A DNA stretch of 64,000 nucleotides from Stappia sp. TSB10P1A. Its GTDB lineage: Bacteria > Pseudomonadota > Alphaproteobacteria > Rhizobiales > Stappiaceae. The stretch spans positions 372,001 through 436,000 of the forward strand of contig NZ_FYAU01000029.1 in the NCBI RefSeq assembly GCF_900185725.1, given 5' to 3'. Positions 1 through 7,175 of the stretch are shown piece after piece. The first letter of the stretch is position 1. Each line of letters starts with the position of its first letter. Under the pieces are notes generated by a model. It had not been told where the DNA came from. It ran no database searches and saw only the letters and a list, made by a program, of their open reading frames with translations. The translations under genes were made by a program, and so were the position numbers.

Positions 1-732
1 GGCAACGCCCAGCCCGGCCTCGACCAGCGAGACGATCGAGGCGAATTGCGGCGCGCGATAGAGGATGTTCGGCGTGATCCCCGCCTCGGCCCAGGCCGCC
101 TGGACGGCGGCGGCAAAGCCCATGTTCGGCGGCAGGTGCGTCGCGATGAAATCGGCCCCGTCGAAGGCCGCGAGGCTGACCTCCTCCCGCGCGGCCTGCG
201 GATGGTCCTTCGGCAGGGCGATCCACAGATCCTCGAAATGCAGGCTGCGCGTCGCCAGATGCGGCGAGATGTCGGGATAAGGCAGGCGCACGATCCCGGC
301 GTCCAGATTGCCCGCGATCACCTCGGGGAACTGGCGGTCGAGATCCATCTGCACCAGCCGCAGGTCGATCTGCGTCGCCTTCGGCCGGAAGTTCCGCAGC
401 ACCCGTGTCAGCACCCCGTTGTAGCCGGCCGTGCCGATATAGCCGAGCGACAACTCCCCCAGCAGGCCGCGCCCCGCCCGCAGCGCCACATCCTCGGCCC
501 GCTGCGCATGACGGATCACCGCCCTTGCGTCGGGCAGGATCAACTGCCCGGCCGGCGCGATCGCGACCTTGCGCCGCGTGCGGTCGAACAGCCGGGTGCC
601 GACGATATCTTCCATCTGCTTGAGTTGCTGCGTAAGCTGCGGCTGCGACATACCGAGGCGCTGCGACGCCCGGCCGAAGTGCAACTCCTCGGCCAGCACC
701 GTGAGAAGCTCATAATGCTTCAGGGTCAGCAC
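1..732 (-). CDS. LysR-family transcriptional regulator, C-terminus cut by window edge
   Basis: Reading the minus strand from a GTG at 732 gives 244 codons with no stop before the window edge, so the C-terminal part is missing. The first ~60 residues form a LysR winged helix-turn-helix (LKHYELLTVLAEELHFGRAS, then a recognition helix around SQPQLTQQLKQME). The type-2 periplasmic-binding-like effector domain follows and breaks off at the usual GLGVA turn. The protein is a DNA-binding regulator whose co-inducer cannot be read. The preceding minus-strand gene is an old yellow enzyme ending 110 nt upstream, so the two could be co-transcribed. The AT-rich stretch just upstream of the start (about 740-790) is a likely promoter or operator zone. 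The start choice is moderately certain because no strong Shine-Dalgarno sequence is visible. Confidence 0.9.
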   Translation of the reverse strand, partial: MLTLKHYELLTVLAEELHFGRASQRLGMSQPQLTQQLKQMEDIVGTRLFDRTRRKVAIAPAGQLILPDARAVIRHAQRAEDVALRAGRGLLGELSLGYIGTAGYNGVLTRVLRNFRPKATQIDLRLVQMDLDRQFPEVIAGNLDAGIVRLPYPDISPHLATRSLHFEDLWIALPKDHPQAAREEVSLAAFDGADFIATHLPPNMGFAAAVQAAWAEAGITPNILYRAPQFASIVSLVEAGLGVA

Positions 733-842
733 TTATACGCCTCTTGAATTATTCTCAGAATCTTATTGGAAAATATAATAAATTATCCGGTGCAGGACAT
801 CAAGCGTTTGCGCGCCCCGCACGCCTGCCGCAAGGCGCGCCC

Positions 843-1934
843 TCAGCGGTTGCGGCCGGGCCAGCGCTCGATGGCATAGCCCGCCTGTTTCGGCCACAGC
901 GCCCGCGTTTCCGCGCCGAGCCGGCGCGCCGCATGCAGCGGCCAGTTCGGGTCGTCCAGCGCCGCCCGGCCGAGCGCGACGAGATCGGCGCGCTCCTCGG
1001 CCATCGCCGCCTCGGCCAGTTGCGCCTCGCCCATCAGCCCCACCGCCATCACCGGCAGGCCGGCCGCCTGGCGGATCTGTGTTGCCCAGGGCAGGTACAT
1101 GCCCGGCCCGATCTCGAAGCGCGCGCCGGTGAAACCGCCGGCCGACACGTCGATGACGTCGACCCCGCGCTCGCGCAGCGCGCGGGCGAAGACGATGCTG
1201 TCCTCGACGGTGCGCCCGCCCTCCAGCCCGTCGCTGGCCGAAAGCCGCACGGCCAGCGGCATATCGCCCGGCATTGCCGCGCGCACCGCCTCCACCACCT
1301 GGAGCGGGAAGCGCATGCGGTTCGCGGCGCTGCCGCCATAAGCGTCCTCGCGCCGATTGGAAACCGGCGACAGGAACTGGTTCAGCAGGTAGCCATGCGC
1401 GGCGTGGATCTCGATCAGATGGAAGCCGGCCTTGACCGCCCGCCTGGTCGCGGCGGTCCAGGCCTCAACCTCCGCTCCGATGTCCGCCTCGGTCATGGCG
1501 CGCGGCACCGGCGCGTCCTCGGCATGGGGCAGGGCGGAGGGGGCGACCGGCTGCCAGTGCTCGGCATCGGCCTCGCGCTCGTCGGTGCCGATCAGCCAGG
1601 GCGGGATCGACGAGGCCTTGCGGCCGGCATGGGCGAGCTGGATGCCGGCGACCGCCCCTTGCGCCCGCAGCAGCGCGGTGATCCGCGCCATGCCGGCGAT
1701 CTGCCCGTCCTCCCACAGGCCCGGACAGCCATAGGTGATCCGCCCTTGCGCGGTCACCGCCGTCGCCTCGACGATGACGGTGCCGAAGCCGCCCAGCGCG
1801 AAGCGCCCGAGATGGACGAGGTGATAGTCGCCGACCACGCCGCCGCGCGCCGAGTACTGGCACAGCGGCGAGACGACGAGGCGGTTTTTCAGCGTCAGCC
1901 CGCGCAAGGCGAGCGGCGAGAGCAGGGCGGTCAT
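843..1934 (-). CDS. NADH:flavin oxidoreductase / old yellow enzyme, YqjM-like
   Basis: The 363-aa protein is an FMN-dependent ene-reductase of the OYE family, a TIM barrel of normal length. It starts at ATG 1934 behind AAAGGA; the open frame continues upstream but has no family similarity there. SPLCQYSA near residue 25 carries the cysteine typical of the YqjM/NamA class, which tunes the flavin. IEIHAAHGYLLNQFLSP holds the substrate-binding His pair of that class, and VALGRAALDDPNWP is the C-terminal phosphate-binding region. It would reduce activated C=C bonds with NAD(P)H in the cytoplasm. The natural substrate is unknown. The LysR gene downstream on the same strand is a plausible regulator. 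Confidence 0.93.
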   Translation of the reverse strand: MTALLSPLALRGLTLKNRLVVSPLCQYSARGGVVGDYHLVHLGRFALGGFGTVIVEATAVTAQGRITYGCPGLWEDGQIAGMARITALLRAQGAVAGIQLAHAGRKASSIPPWLIGTDEREADAEHWQPVAPSALPHAEDAPVPRAMTEADIGAEVEAWTAATRRAVKAGFHLIEIHAAHGYLLNQFLSPVSNRREDAYGGSAANRMRFPLQVVEAVRAAMPGDMPLAVRLSASDGLEGGRTVEDSIVFARALRERGVDVIDVSAGGFTGARFEIGPGMYLPWATQIRQAAGLPVMAVGLMGEAQLAEAAMAEERADLVALGRAALDDPNWPLHAARRLGAETRALWPKQAGYAIERWPGRNR

Positions 1935-2265
1935 CGCGGATCCTTTCCGGAAGTCTCCGGCCCGGATGGGCCGGCCTGGGCTGTTGCGCCGCGCTCGTGC
2001 GGGGAGCATGGCCCGATGGGTCGGCCTTTCGTAGCACGCGGCGCCGGCAACGGGGAGCGGGTCGCGACAGCCTTCGAACCGCAACTCCGCCCGCCATCCC
2101 GCGCCCGCCGTCCCGCGCCGCCGCCCCGTGCCGCCGCGCCTGCCGTCCCGTGGCCGCCGCCCCGCGCCGCCGCCCCGCGCTCCCCGGACGTGGCCGCGGG
2201 GCGCTACAGGCGCCGCGGCGGTAGTCGTGAATGCAGAAACATTATTTTTGTATGCAAGATATTGA
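1935..2265. other. Non-coding gap with low-complexity CCG-rich tract
   Basis: The stretch between the old yellow enzyme start and the hydrolase gene has no credible gene. About 2090-2195 is an imperfect run of CCGCCGCCCCGCG-like units. From about 2228 the sequence turns AT-rich, which fits a promoter for the hydrolase at 2328. Confidence 0.6.
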
Positions 2266-2281
2266 CTCCTGAATGCAGGAG
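2266..2281. promoter_or_regulatory. Inverted repeat, possible operator
   Basis: CTCCTG-AATG-CAGGAG is a perfect 6-4-6 inverted repeat about 46 bp before the hydrolase start. It lies at the edge of an AT-rich promoter-like zone and follows a TTGAC motif directly. Its function is inferred from position only. Confidence 0.4.
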
Positions 2282-2295
2282 GCGCCTCATATCGA

Positions 2296-2311
2296 CATGT
2301 CACATGACATG
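2296..2311. promoter_or_regulatory. Perfect 7-2-7 palindrome, possible operator
   Basis: CATGTCA-CA-TGACATG is a perfect inverted repeat 17 bp upstream of the hydrolase start codon, between the probable promoter and the ribosome-binding site. It is well placed for a repressor. No dedicated regulator gene adjoins it. Confidence 0.45.
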
Positions 2312-2327
2312 ACCTGGGAGGGGACCA

Positions 2328-4376
2328 ATGAGACAAGATCCGAAGCCGGCGGCAAACCGTCAGGCCATGCCGTTGGGGCAAGCGCGTGCGGAGCGGGGAG
2401 GAGACAAGGCCGGGCGCCGGACGGCGCCCCTGCGGGCGCTGCAACTGCTGACGAGCACCGCCCTGTGCCTTGCCGGCTGGACGGGCACGGCCATGGCCGA
2501 GGTCGAGCGGTTCGAAATCACCCGCACCCTGAGCCCGGCCTTCGAGGGACAGACCTTCGGGGCGACCGGCGCCTATGAGCGGATCGACGGCATCGCCCAT
2601 CTTGCCATCGACCCAATGAGCGAACGCGGCCGGCGCATCGTCGACCTCGACAAGGCGACGCCCGACGCGGACGGCTTGGTGCGCTATTCGGCCGAGGTCA
2701 GCCTCCTGCGACCGGTGGAGGCGGCGACCCGGTCAGGCACGCTGCTCTACGAGGTGCCCAATCGCGGCCGCAACCTGATGTTCAACCTGTTCAACATGGC
2801 GGATACGACGGCGATCCCGGAGACCGCCGGGCAGGCCGGCGATGGCCACCTGATGGAGCAGGGCTACACGCTGGTGTGGAGCGGCTGGCAGGGCGACCTG
2901 ACCGGCGAGCTCCTCAAGATGACGCTTCCGGTGCTGCCCGATGTCACCGGCATGAGCCGGGAGGAATTCGTCTTCGACAAGGCCGAGGCGGTGAGCACGG
3001 CGACCCTCACCTATCCGGCTGCCGACGAGGATCCGGCCAAGGCGAGCTTGAGCGTCCGCCTGCGCCCGGAAGATCCGCGCAGCACCGTCGCCGGCCTGTC
3101 GTTCCGCTACCTGTCGCCGACCTCGATCGAGATCACCCGGCCGGACGGGCTCGATGCCGGCGCCATCTACGAATTCGTCTATCCGGCGAAGGACGCGGTG
3201 CCGGCGGGCCTTGCCATGGCCGCGACCAGCGACGTCGTCTCCTGGCTGCGGGGCAATCCGGGCCATGCGGCCGAACCGGTCGCGACCGGCATCGAGCACA
3301 CGATCGGCATCGGCATCTCGCAGTCCGGCCGCTTCCTGCGCGACCTGATCCATCACGGCTTCAACGCCGACGAGGGCGGCGCGCGGGTCTTCGACGGGGC
3401 GATCCCGCATATCGCCGGTTCGCGCAAGACCTTCACCAATGCCCGCTTCGCGCAGCCCGGCCGCTACTCGCGCCAGCACGAGGACCACGACGTCTACGGC
3501 GACCAGTTCCCCTTCAGCTATGCCGAGACGACCGATCCCTTGAGCGGGCAGAGCGGCTCGATCCTCAGCGCCTGCGGCGAGACCGACACCTGCCCGAAGG
3601 TGATGCACACCGACACCTCGACGGAGTTCTGGCAGGCGCGGGCGGCGCTGGTGTCGACCGCGCCGGACGGCACGCCGCTGGAGATGCCGGAGACGGTGCG
3701 GCTCTACTTCATGAGCGGCGCGCCGCACTTCAAGGCCTGGAGCGCGGCGAGCGGCACCACGCCCGTCTGCCGCAACCCGACCAATCCGCTCAGCGCGGCG
3801 CCGGTGATGCGCGGCCTGCTGCAGGCGATGCGGGCCTGGATCAGCGACGGCACGCCGCCGCCCGACAGCCGCTTCCCCTCGCTTGCCGACGGCACATTGG
3901 TGCCGCTGCACAAGTTGAACCTGCCGTCGCTCGCCGGCGAGGCGGTGCTGCCGGTCTACAACGTGCTGAAGCTGCGCGACCATTCGGTGACGCCGCCGCT
4001 GGCCGGGCCGGCCTATCCGGTGCTGGTGCCGCAGGTGGACGCCGACGGCATCCCGCAGGGCGGCATCAAGGATCCGCTGGTCGCCGTCCCGCTCGGCACC
4101 TATTGGGGCTGGAACCTGCGCGCCGAAGGTTATGCCGGGGGCGGGCTGTGCGGCCTGGAAGGCAGCTTCCTGCCGTTCGCTGCCGCTGCGCAGGCGGCCG
4201 ACGGCGACGCACGCGCCCCGCTCGCCGCGCGCTATGCGGACGAGGCGGCCTATCTCGCCGCCTTGCAGGCGAGCGCTACGGCGCTGGTCGAGGCCGGATT
4301 GATGCTGGAGGCGGACATCGCCGCCGTGCTCGACAAGGGCCGGGCGACCTATGCCGCCGTGACCGGCGCGAACTGA
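2328..4376 (+). CDS. Secreted alpha/beta hydrolase domain-containing protein
   Basis: The 682-aa protein begins with a long n-region, then a signal peptide (about residues 36-57, ending AMA). The mature part resembles the alpha/beta-hydrolase domain family PF20091, exported proteins of about 600-700 aa with largely unknown substrates. The nucleophile-elbow region GISQSG lies near residues 329-334, so Ser331 or Ser333 is the candidate catalytic serine. Internal cysteines (ACGETDTC) suggest a periplasmic disulfide. ATG 2328 follows GGGAGGGG. A later in-frame ATG at codon 14 is possible. The gene stands alone, so the pathway is unknown, and esterase-type activity is only a family-level inference. 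Confidence 0.82.
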   Translation: MRQDPKPAANRQAMPLGQARAERGGDKAGRRTAPLRALQLLTSTALCLAGWTGTAMAEVERFEITRTLSPAFEGQTFGATGAYERIDGIAHLAIDPMSERGRRIVDLDKATPDADGLVRYSAEVSLLRPVEAATRSGTLLYEVPNRGRNLMFNLFNMADTTAIPETAGQAGDGHLMEQGYTLVWSGWQGDLTGELLKMTLPVLPDVTGMSREEFVFDKAEAVSTATLTYPAADEDPAKASLSVRLRPEDPRSTVAGLSFRYLSPTSIEITRPDGLDAGAIYEFVYPAKDAVPAGLAMAATSDVVSWLRGNPGHAAEPVATGIEHTIGIGISQSGRFLRDLIHHGFNADEGGARVFDGAIPHIAGSRKTFTNARFAQPGRYSRQHEDHDVYGDQFPFSYAETTDPLSGQSGSILSACGETDTCPKVMHTDTSTEFWQARAALVSTAPDGTPLEMPETVRLYFMSGAPHFKAWSAASGTTPVCRNPTNPLSAAPVMRGLLQAMRAWISDGTPPPDSRFPSLADGTLVPLHKLNLPSLAGEAVLPVYNVLKLRDHSVTPPLAGPAYPVLVPQVDADGIPQGGIKDPLVAVPLGTYWGWNLRAEGYAGGGLCGLEGSFLPFAAAAQAADGDARAPLAARYADEAAYLAALQASATALVEAGLMLEADIAAVLDKGRATYAAVTGAN

Positions 4377-4386
4377 ACCTGTGAGA

Positions 4387-4412
4387 GGGCGGGGGCGATG
4401 CGGCTCCCGCCC
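4387..4412 (+). terminator. Possible hairpin terminator
   Basis: GGGCGGG and CCCGCCC form 7-bp arms around a 12-nt loop just after the hydrolase stop codon. There is no U-tract, so this is a weak call. Confidence 0.35.
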
Positions 4413-4523
4413 GCCACCCTCGACTGCCCTCGACCGCTCCCGGGCGCCCGCGCGCCGCACGCTCCCTTTCCGCCGCAGCCGCGCCCGTCGACGTCCCGCT
4501 TGACGGGAGGTCCTGTTCGTCGT

Positions 4524-4559
4524 ATTTAGCGATAAAGCTAATTAGCTAAGAGGCTAAAT
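4524..4559. promoter_or_regulatory. Nested palindromic operator in front of arsR-type gene
   Basis: The outer arms ATTTAGC (4524-4530) and GCTAAAT (4553-4559) enclose a perfect 12-bp palindrome AGCTAATTAGCT (4536-4547). The right outer arm contains part of the AAGAGG Shine-Dalgarno sequence and ends on the base before the ATG. A bound ArsR protein would therefore block both the promoter and the start of its own gene. Autoregulation is inferred from ArsR family behaviour. Confidence 0.65.
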
Positions 4560-4913
4560 ATGCATCAAACAATCGATCCCCTCAGCCTGACGCTTTCGGC
4601 GCTGGCCGATCCCACCCGTCGGGCGATTCTGGCGCGGCTGGTCCAGGGGGCGGCGACGGTCAACGAGCTTGCGGAGCCGTTCGACATCTCGCTGCCCTCT
4701 GTCTCTCGTCATCTCAAGGTGCTGGAAGGCGCCGGCCTGATCTCGCGAGGCCGGGAGGCGCAGTGGCGCCCCTGCCGGCTGGAAACGGCCCCGCTTCGCG
4801 AGGTCGACGGCTGGCTGGAGACCTATCGCCGGTTCTGGACAGACAGCTTCGACCGGATGGAGGCCTATCTGGCCGAAATCACCGGCAAACCGGCGACGGA
4901 GGAGACACAGTGA
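4560..4913 (+). CDS. ArsR/SmtB-type winged-helix regulator
   Basis: The 117-aa protein is a short winged-helix repressor. ALADPTRRAILARLVQGAATVNELAE and SLPSVSRHLKVLEGAGLI are the helix-turn-helix and wing of the ArsR class usually found next to SRPBCC (AHSA1-like) genes. No metal-binding CxC motif is present, so metal sensing is unlikely. The start is the ATG directly after the palindromic operator. Its stop overlaps the GTG of the next gene by four bases, so translation is probably coupled. It is the first gene of a three-gene operon with the SRPBCC and GST genes. Confidence 0.92.
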   Translation: MHQTIDPLSLTLSALADPTRRAILARLVQGAATVNELAEPFDISLPSVSRHLKVLEGAGLISRGREAQWRPCRLETAPLREVDGWLETYRRFWTDSFDRMEAYLAEITGKPATEETQ

Positions 4914-5386
4914 CCCTGCTGCGCGACGACGAATTGCTGATCGAGCGGGTCTTCGACGCCCCGCTTGCGCTGGTCTTTCGCCTTTGGGAAAGCCGCGAGC
5001 ACATGCTGCGCTGGTGGGGGCCCGAGGCTTTCACCACGCTGGACCTGGACTGGCAGCTTGTGTCCGGCCGGCCTTGGCGCGGGACGATGGTCTCGCGGCG
5101 CCATGGCATCGCCGGCTTCGGCGGCGTCATCCGCGAGGTCGACAAGAACCGCCGCATCGTCTTCACCTTCCAGTGGGACGAGGGCTCCGGCCGCGACCTG
5201 GACACGCTGGTGACCGTCACCTTCGAGGAGCGGGACGGCAGGACCCTCCAGCGCTTTCACCAGACACCGTTCTCGAGCCTTGCCATCCGCGACAGCCATG
5301 TCGGCGGCTGGACCTCGCTGTTCAACCGGCAGCAGCTCTATGTCGAGAATCTCGCCTTCGCTGAATCGAAAGGACTGCGCACATGA
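4910..5386 (+). CDS. SRPBCC (AHSA1-like, START-fold) domain protein
   Basis: The 158-aa protein starts at GTG 4910 within the GTGA overlap with the upstream stop. ERVFDAPLALVFRLWESREHMLRWWGPEAFT is the typical opening strand and helix of AHSA1/SRPBCC proteins. The domain forms a cytoplasmic hydrophobic ligand cavity. Members paired with ArsR regulators are common, but their ligands are mostly unknown. The open frame extends upstream inside arsR, but similarity begins only at the GTG. The stop overlaps the GST gene start by four bases. Confidence 0.9.
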   Translation: MTLLRDDELLIERVFDAPLALVFRLWESREHMLRWWGPEAFTTLDLDWQLVSGRPWRGTMVSRRHGIAGFGGVIREVDKNRRIVFTFQWDEGSGRDLDTLVTVTFEERDGRTLQRFHQTPFSSLAIRDSHVGGWTSLFNRQQLYVENLAFAESKGLRT

Positions 5387-6027
5387 TCACGCTGACCACC
5401 TATGCATGGGTTCCCGATTTCGCCGCGCCGCTGATGCGGGCGTTGAGGGTGCGCTGGGCGCTGGAGGAGGCGGGCCTGCCCTATGAGGTTCGCACCATCG
5501 CGCTGGGGCCGGAGCAGAGTTCGGCGGAGCACCTGGCGCGCCAGCCCTTCGGCCAGGCGCCGGCCATCGAGGACGACGGGCTGACCCTGTTCGAAAGCGG
5601 GGCGATCGCCCTCTATGTCGCCGAGCGCAGCGAGACGCTGCTGCCCAGCGACCCGGCAGGACGGGCGCGGGCGATCGGCTGGGTCTTTGCCGCGCTGAAT
5701 TCGGTGGAGATCGCGGTTCAGCCGCTTGCCGAGATCGACCTGTTCCATGCGGAGGCGGACTGGGCGGCGGCGCGGCGCCCGCAGGTCGAGGCCTTCCTGC
5801 GTCGGCGGCTGGGCCAGTTGCAGGCGGCGCTCGGCGAACGGCCCTACCTGGAGGGCCGCTTCACCGTCGGCGACCTGATGATGGCCGACGTGCTGCGCAT
5901 CCTTGGGTATACCGACATGCTCGCCGACTTCCCCAAGCTTGCCGCCTATCTGCGGCGCTGCGAGGCACGCCCGGCCTTCCAGCGGGCGCTCGCCGCCCAG
6001 TTGGACGGGTTCAAGGCAGCCGCTTAA
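5383..6027 (+). CDS. Glutathione S-transferase family protein
   Basis: The 214-aa protein is of normal GST length. The N-terminal thioredoxin-fold half (about 1-80) includes the cis-Pro/glutathione-binding segment GQAPAIEDDGLTLFESGAIALYVAER. The C-terminal half is all-helical, with the conserved FTVGDLMMADV capping motif. It is the last gene of the ArsR-SRPBCC-GST operon, and its ATG sits in an ATGA overlap with the SRPBCC stop. This suggests a small stress or detoxification unit repressed by the ArsR protein. The substrate is unknown. Confidence 0.92.
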   Translation: MITLTTYAWVPDFAAPLMRALRVRWALEEAGLPYEVRTIALGPEQSSAEHLARQPFGQAPAIEDDGLTLFESGAIALYVAERSETLLPSDPAGRARAIGWVFAALNSVEIAVQPLAEIDLFHAEADWAAARRPQVEAFLRRRLGQLQAALGERPYLEGRFTVGDLMMADVLRILGYTDMLADFPKLAAYLRRCEARPAFQRALAAQLDGFKAAA

Positions 6028-6137
6028 GGGGCGAGAGTCGCGAGGGGCGGGACCGGCATGCCACGCGGCGGCTGACTTTTGCCGCGAAACCGGGTGATAT
6101 GGAGCCGGTCGACGGCCCGGCAGCGAAAGGACGCCCG

Positions 6138-6815
6138 ATGCGATTGGCAATGCGTGCAACTGTGCGTGCAACTGTGCGAGCGAAAGTGCGCGCGAAAGTG
6201 CGGATGACATTTCTCCTGCTGCTCGCGATGTTTGCGGCGCCCCTTGCCGGGCCGGTGCGGGCGCAGGCACCCGGCATCGCGCCTTCGGACATTCTCGATG
6301 CCGCCATCGGCGACTGGAACAAGGACGGGCGCGAGGACCTTGCCCTTTTGGCGGTGACCGACCGCGACGACATGCAGGTCGGGCTCTATGTCTATCTGCG
6401 CGGGGCGGAGACCGACGGCAGCCTGCTGACCTTGGTGCTCACCGTGCCGGACAAGATCTGGGGCGCGCGCGGCGGCGAGGGCGGCGCCTTCGGCCAGGAG
6501 CCGTCGATCAAGGCGCTCGCCAACGGCTCCATCGCCATCACCACCCAGAATTTCGGCATCGGCCGCGAACGCTGGGAGCACACGCTGTCGCTCGCCTATC
6601 GCGACGGCCGCTTCCTCGTCGCCGGCCTCACATTCAGTTCCTTCGATTCCCTGCAGGAGGAGGAGCCGCTGGCCTGCGACCTCAACCTTTTGACCGGGCG
6701 CGGCATCGTCAACGACAAGCCGGTGCGCTTCGCGCCGCTGTCCCTGACCTTCGACCGCTGGGAGACGACGAGCGGCGAGGACCCCGGCATCCGGATCTGC
6801 CGGGGGCGCCAGTAG
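6138..6815 (+). CDS. Exported protein of unknown function with repeat-built signal n-region
   Basis: The 225-aa protein has no confident family assignment. ATG 6138 is preferred over the in-frame ATG at 6099 because AAAGGA lies at the right distance. Residues 1-22 form a long basic n-region containing RATV twice and RAKV twice, encoded by a 12-bp tandem repeat. A hydrophobic core (TFLLLLAMFAAPLAGPV) and probable cleavage near RAQ follow. AIGDWNKDGREDLALL resembles an FG-GAP/VCBS-type calcium-binding turn, but only one copy is seen. It is probably periplasmic. It converges with the small membrane protein gene that follows. Confidence 0.72.
   Translation: MRLAMRATVRATVRAKVRAKVRMTFLLLLAMFAAPLAGPVRAQAPGIAPSDILDAAIGDWNKDGREDLALLAVTDRDDMQVGLYVYLRGAETDGSLLTLVLTVPDKIWGARGGEGGAFGQEPSIKALANGSIAITTQNFGIGRERWEHTLSLAYRDGRFLVAGLTFSSFDSLQEEEPLACDLNLLTGRGIVNDKPVRFAPLSLTFDRWETTSGEDPGIRICRGRQ
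6153..6200 (+). repeat. Four 12-bp tandem repeats inside a signal peptide
   Basis: Two copies of CGTGCAACTGTG are followed by CGAGCGAAAGTG and CGCGCGAAAGTG, all in frame. They encode the RATV/RAKV tetrapeptides of the signal n-region. The 12-bp period keeps the reading frame, so copy number could change without frameshift. Confidence 0.85.
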
Positions 6816-6842
6816 GGGGCGAACAAGGGGCGGGCCGCGCGA

Positions 6843-7067
6843 TCAGCGCTTGCGCAGGAGATCGCGCGCCAGCGACACCAGCGCGAAGAGGACGAAGCCG
6901 GGCAGGATCGAAAGGATCGCCAGGCTCGCCGCGCCCATTTCGCAGCCGCCGGCATCGCCGGGGCCGCAGCCGCCGGCGGCATGGGCAAGGCCCAGCACGC
7001 CGAAAAACACCACGACCGGCGTCACCAGCAGGCCGAGAAGCCCGGACAGCAGCGCTCTCAAGATCAT
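6843..7067 (-). CDS. Small membrane protein of unknown function
   Basis: The 74-aa protein starts at ATG 7067, with GAGGGGG seven bases upstream. An alternative upstream ATG at 7109 would add a non-hydrophobic basic stretch. Two hydrophobic segments (about residues 5-30 and 46-65) are separated by a glycine- and cysteine-containing loop (GGCGPGDAGGCEMG). It ends in a basic RDLLRKR tail, which favours an inner-membrane hairpin. No family is recognised. It lies alone between convergent and divergent neighbours. Confidence 0.6.
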   Translation of the reverse strand: MILRALLSGLLGLLVTPVVVFFGVLGLAHAAGGCGPGDAGGCEMGAASLAILSILPGFVLFALVSLARDLLRKR

Positions 7068-7175
7068 TGCGATTCCCCCTCGCGGCGCGCGCCCGCGCTG
7101 CCACACCATCCGGCAGTCAAGCCCGGACGGGCGCGGGAGGCAAGTCCCGTCCGCTCGGGCGCGGGACGCGCTCCC

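Noticed and set aside
2090-2195. CCGCCG-rich tract considered as coding
   Set aside because: All frames give Pro/Arg/Ala low complexity, with no start signal or motif.
744-2312. 522-codon plus-strand open frame across the old yellow enzyme
   Set aside because: Antisense shadow of the OYE gene, whose flavin and substrate motifs are clear.
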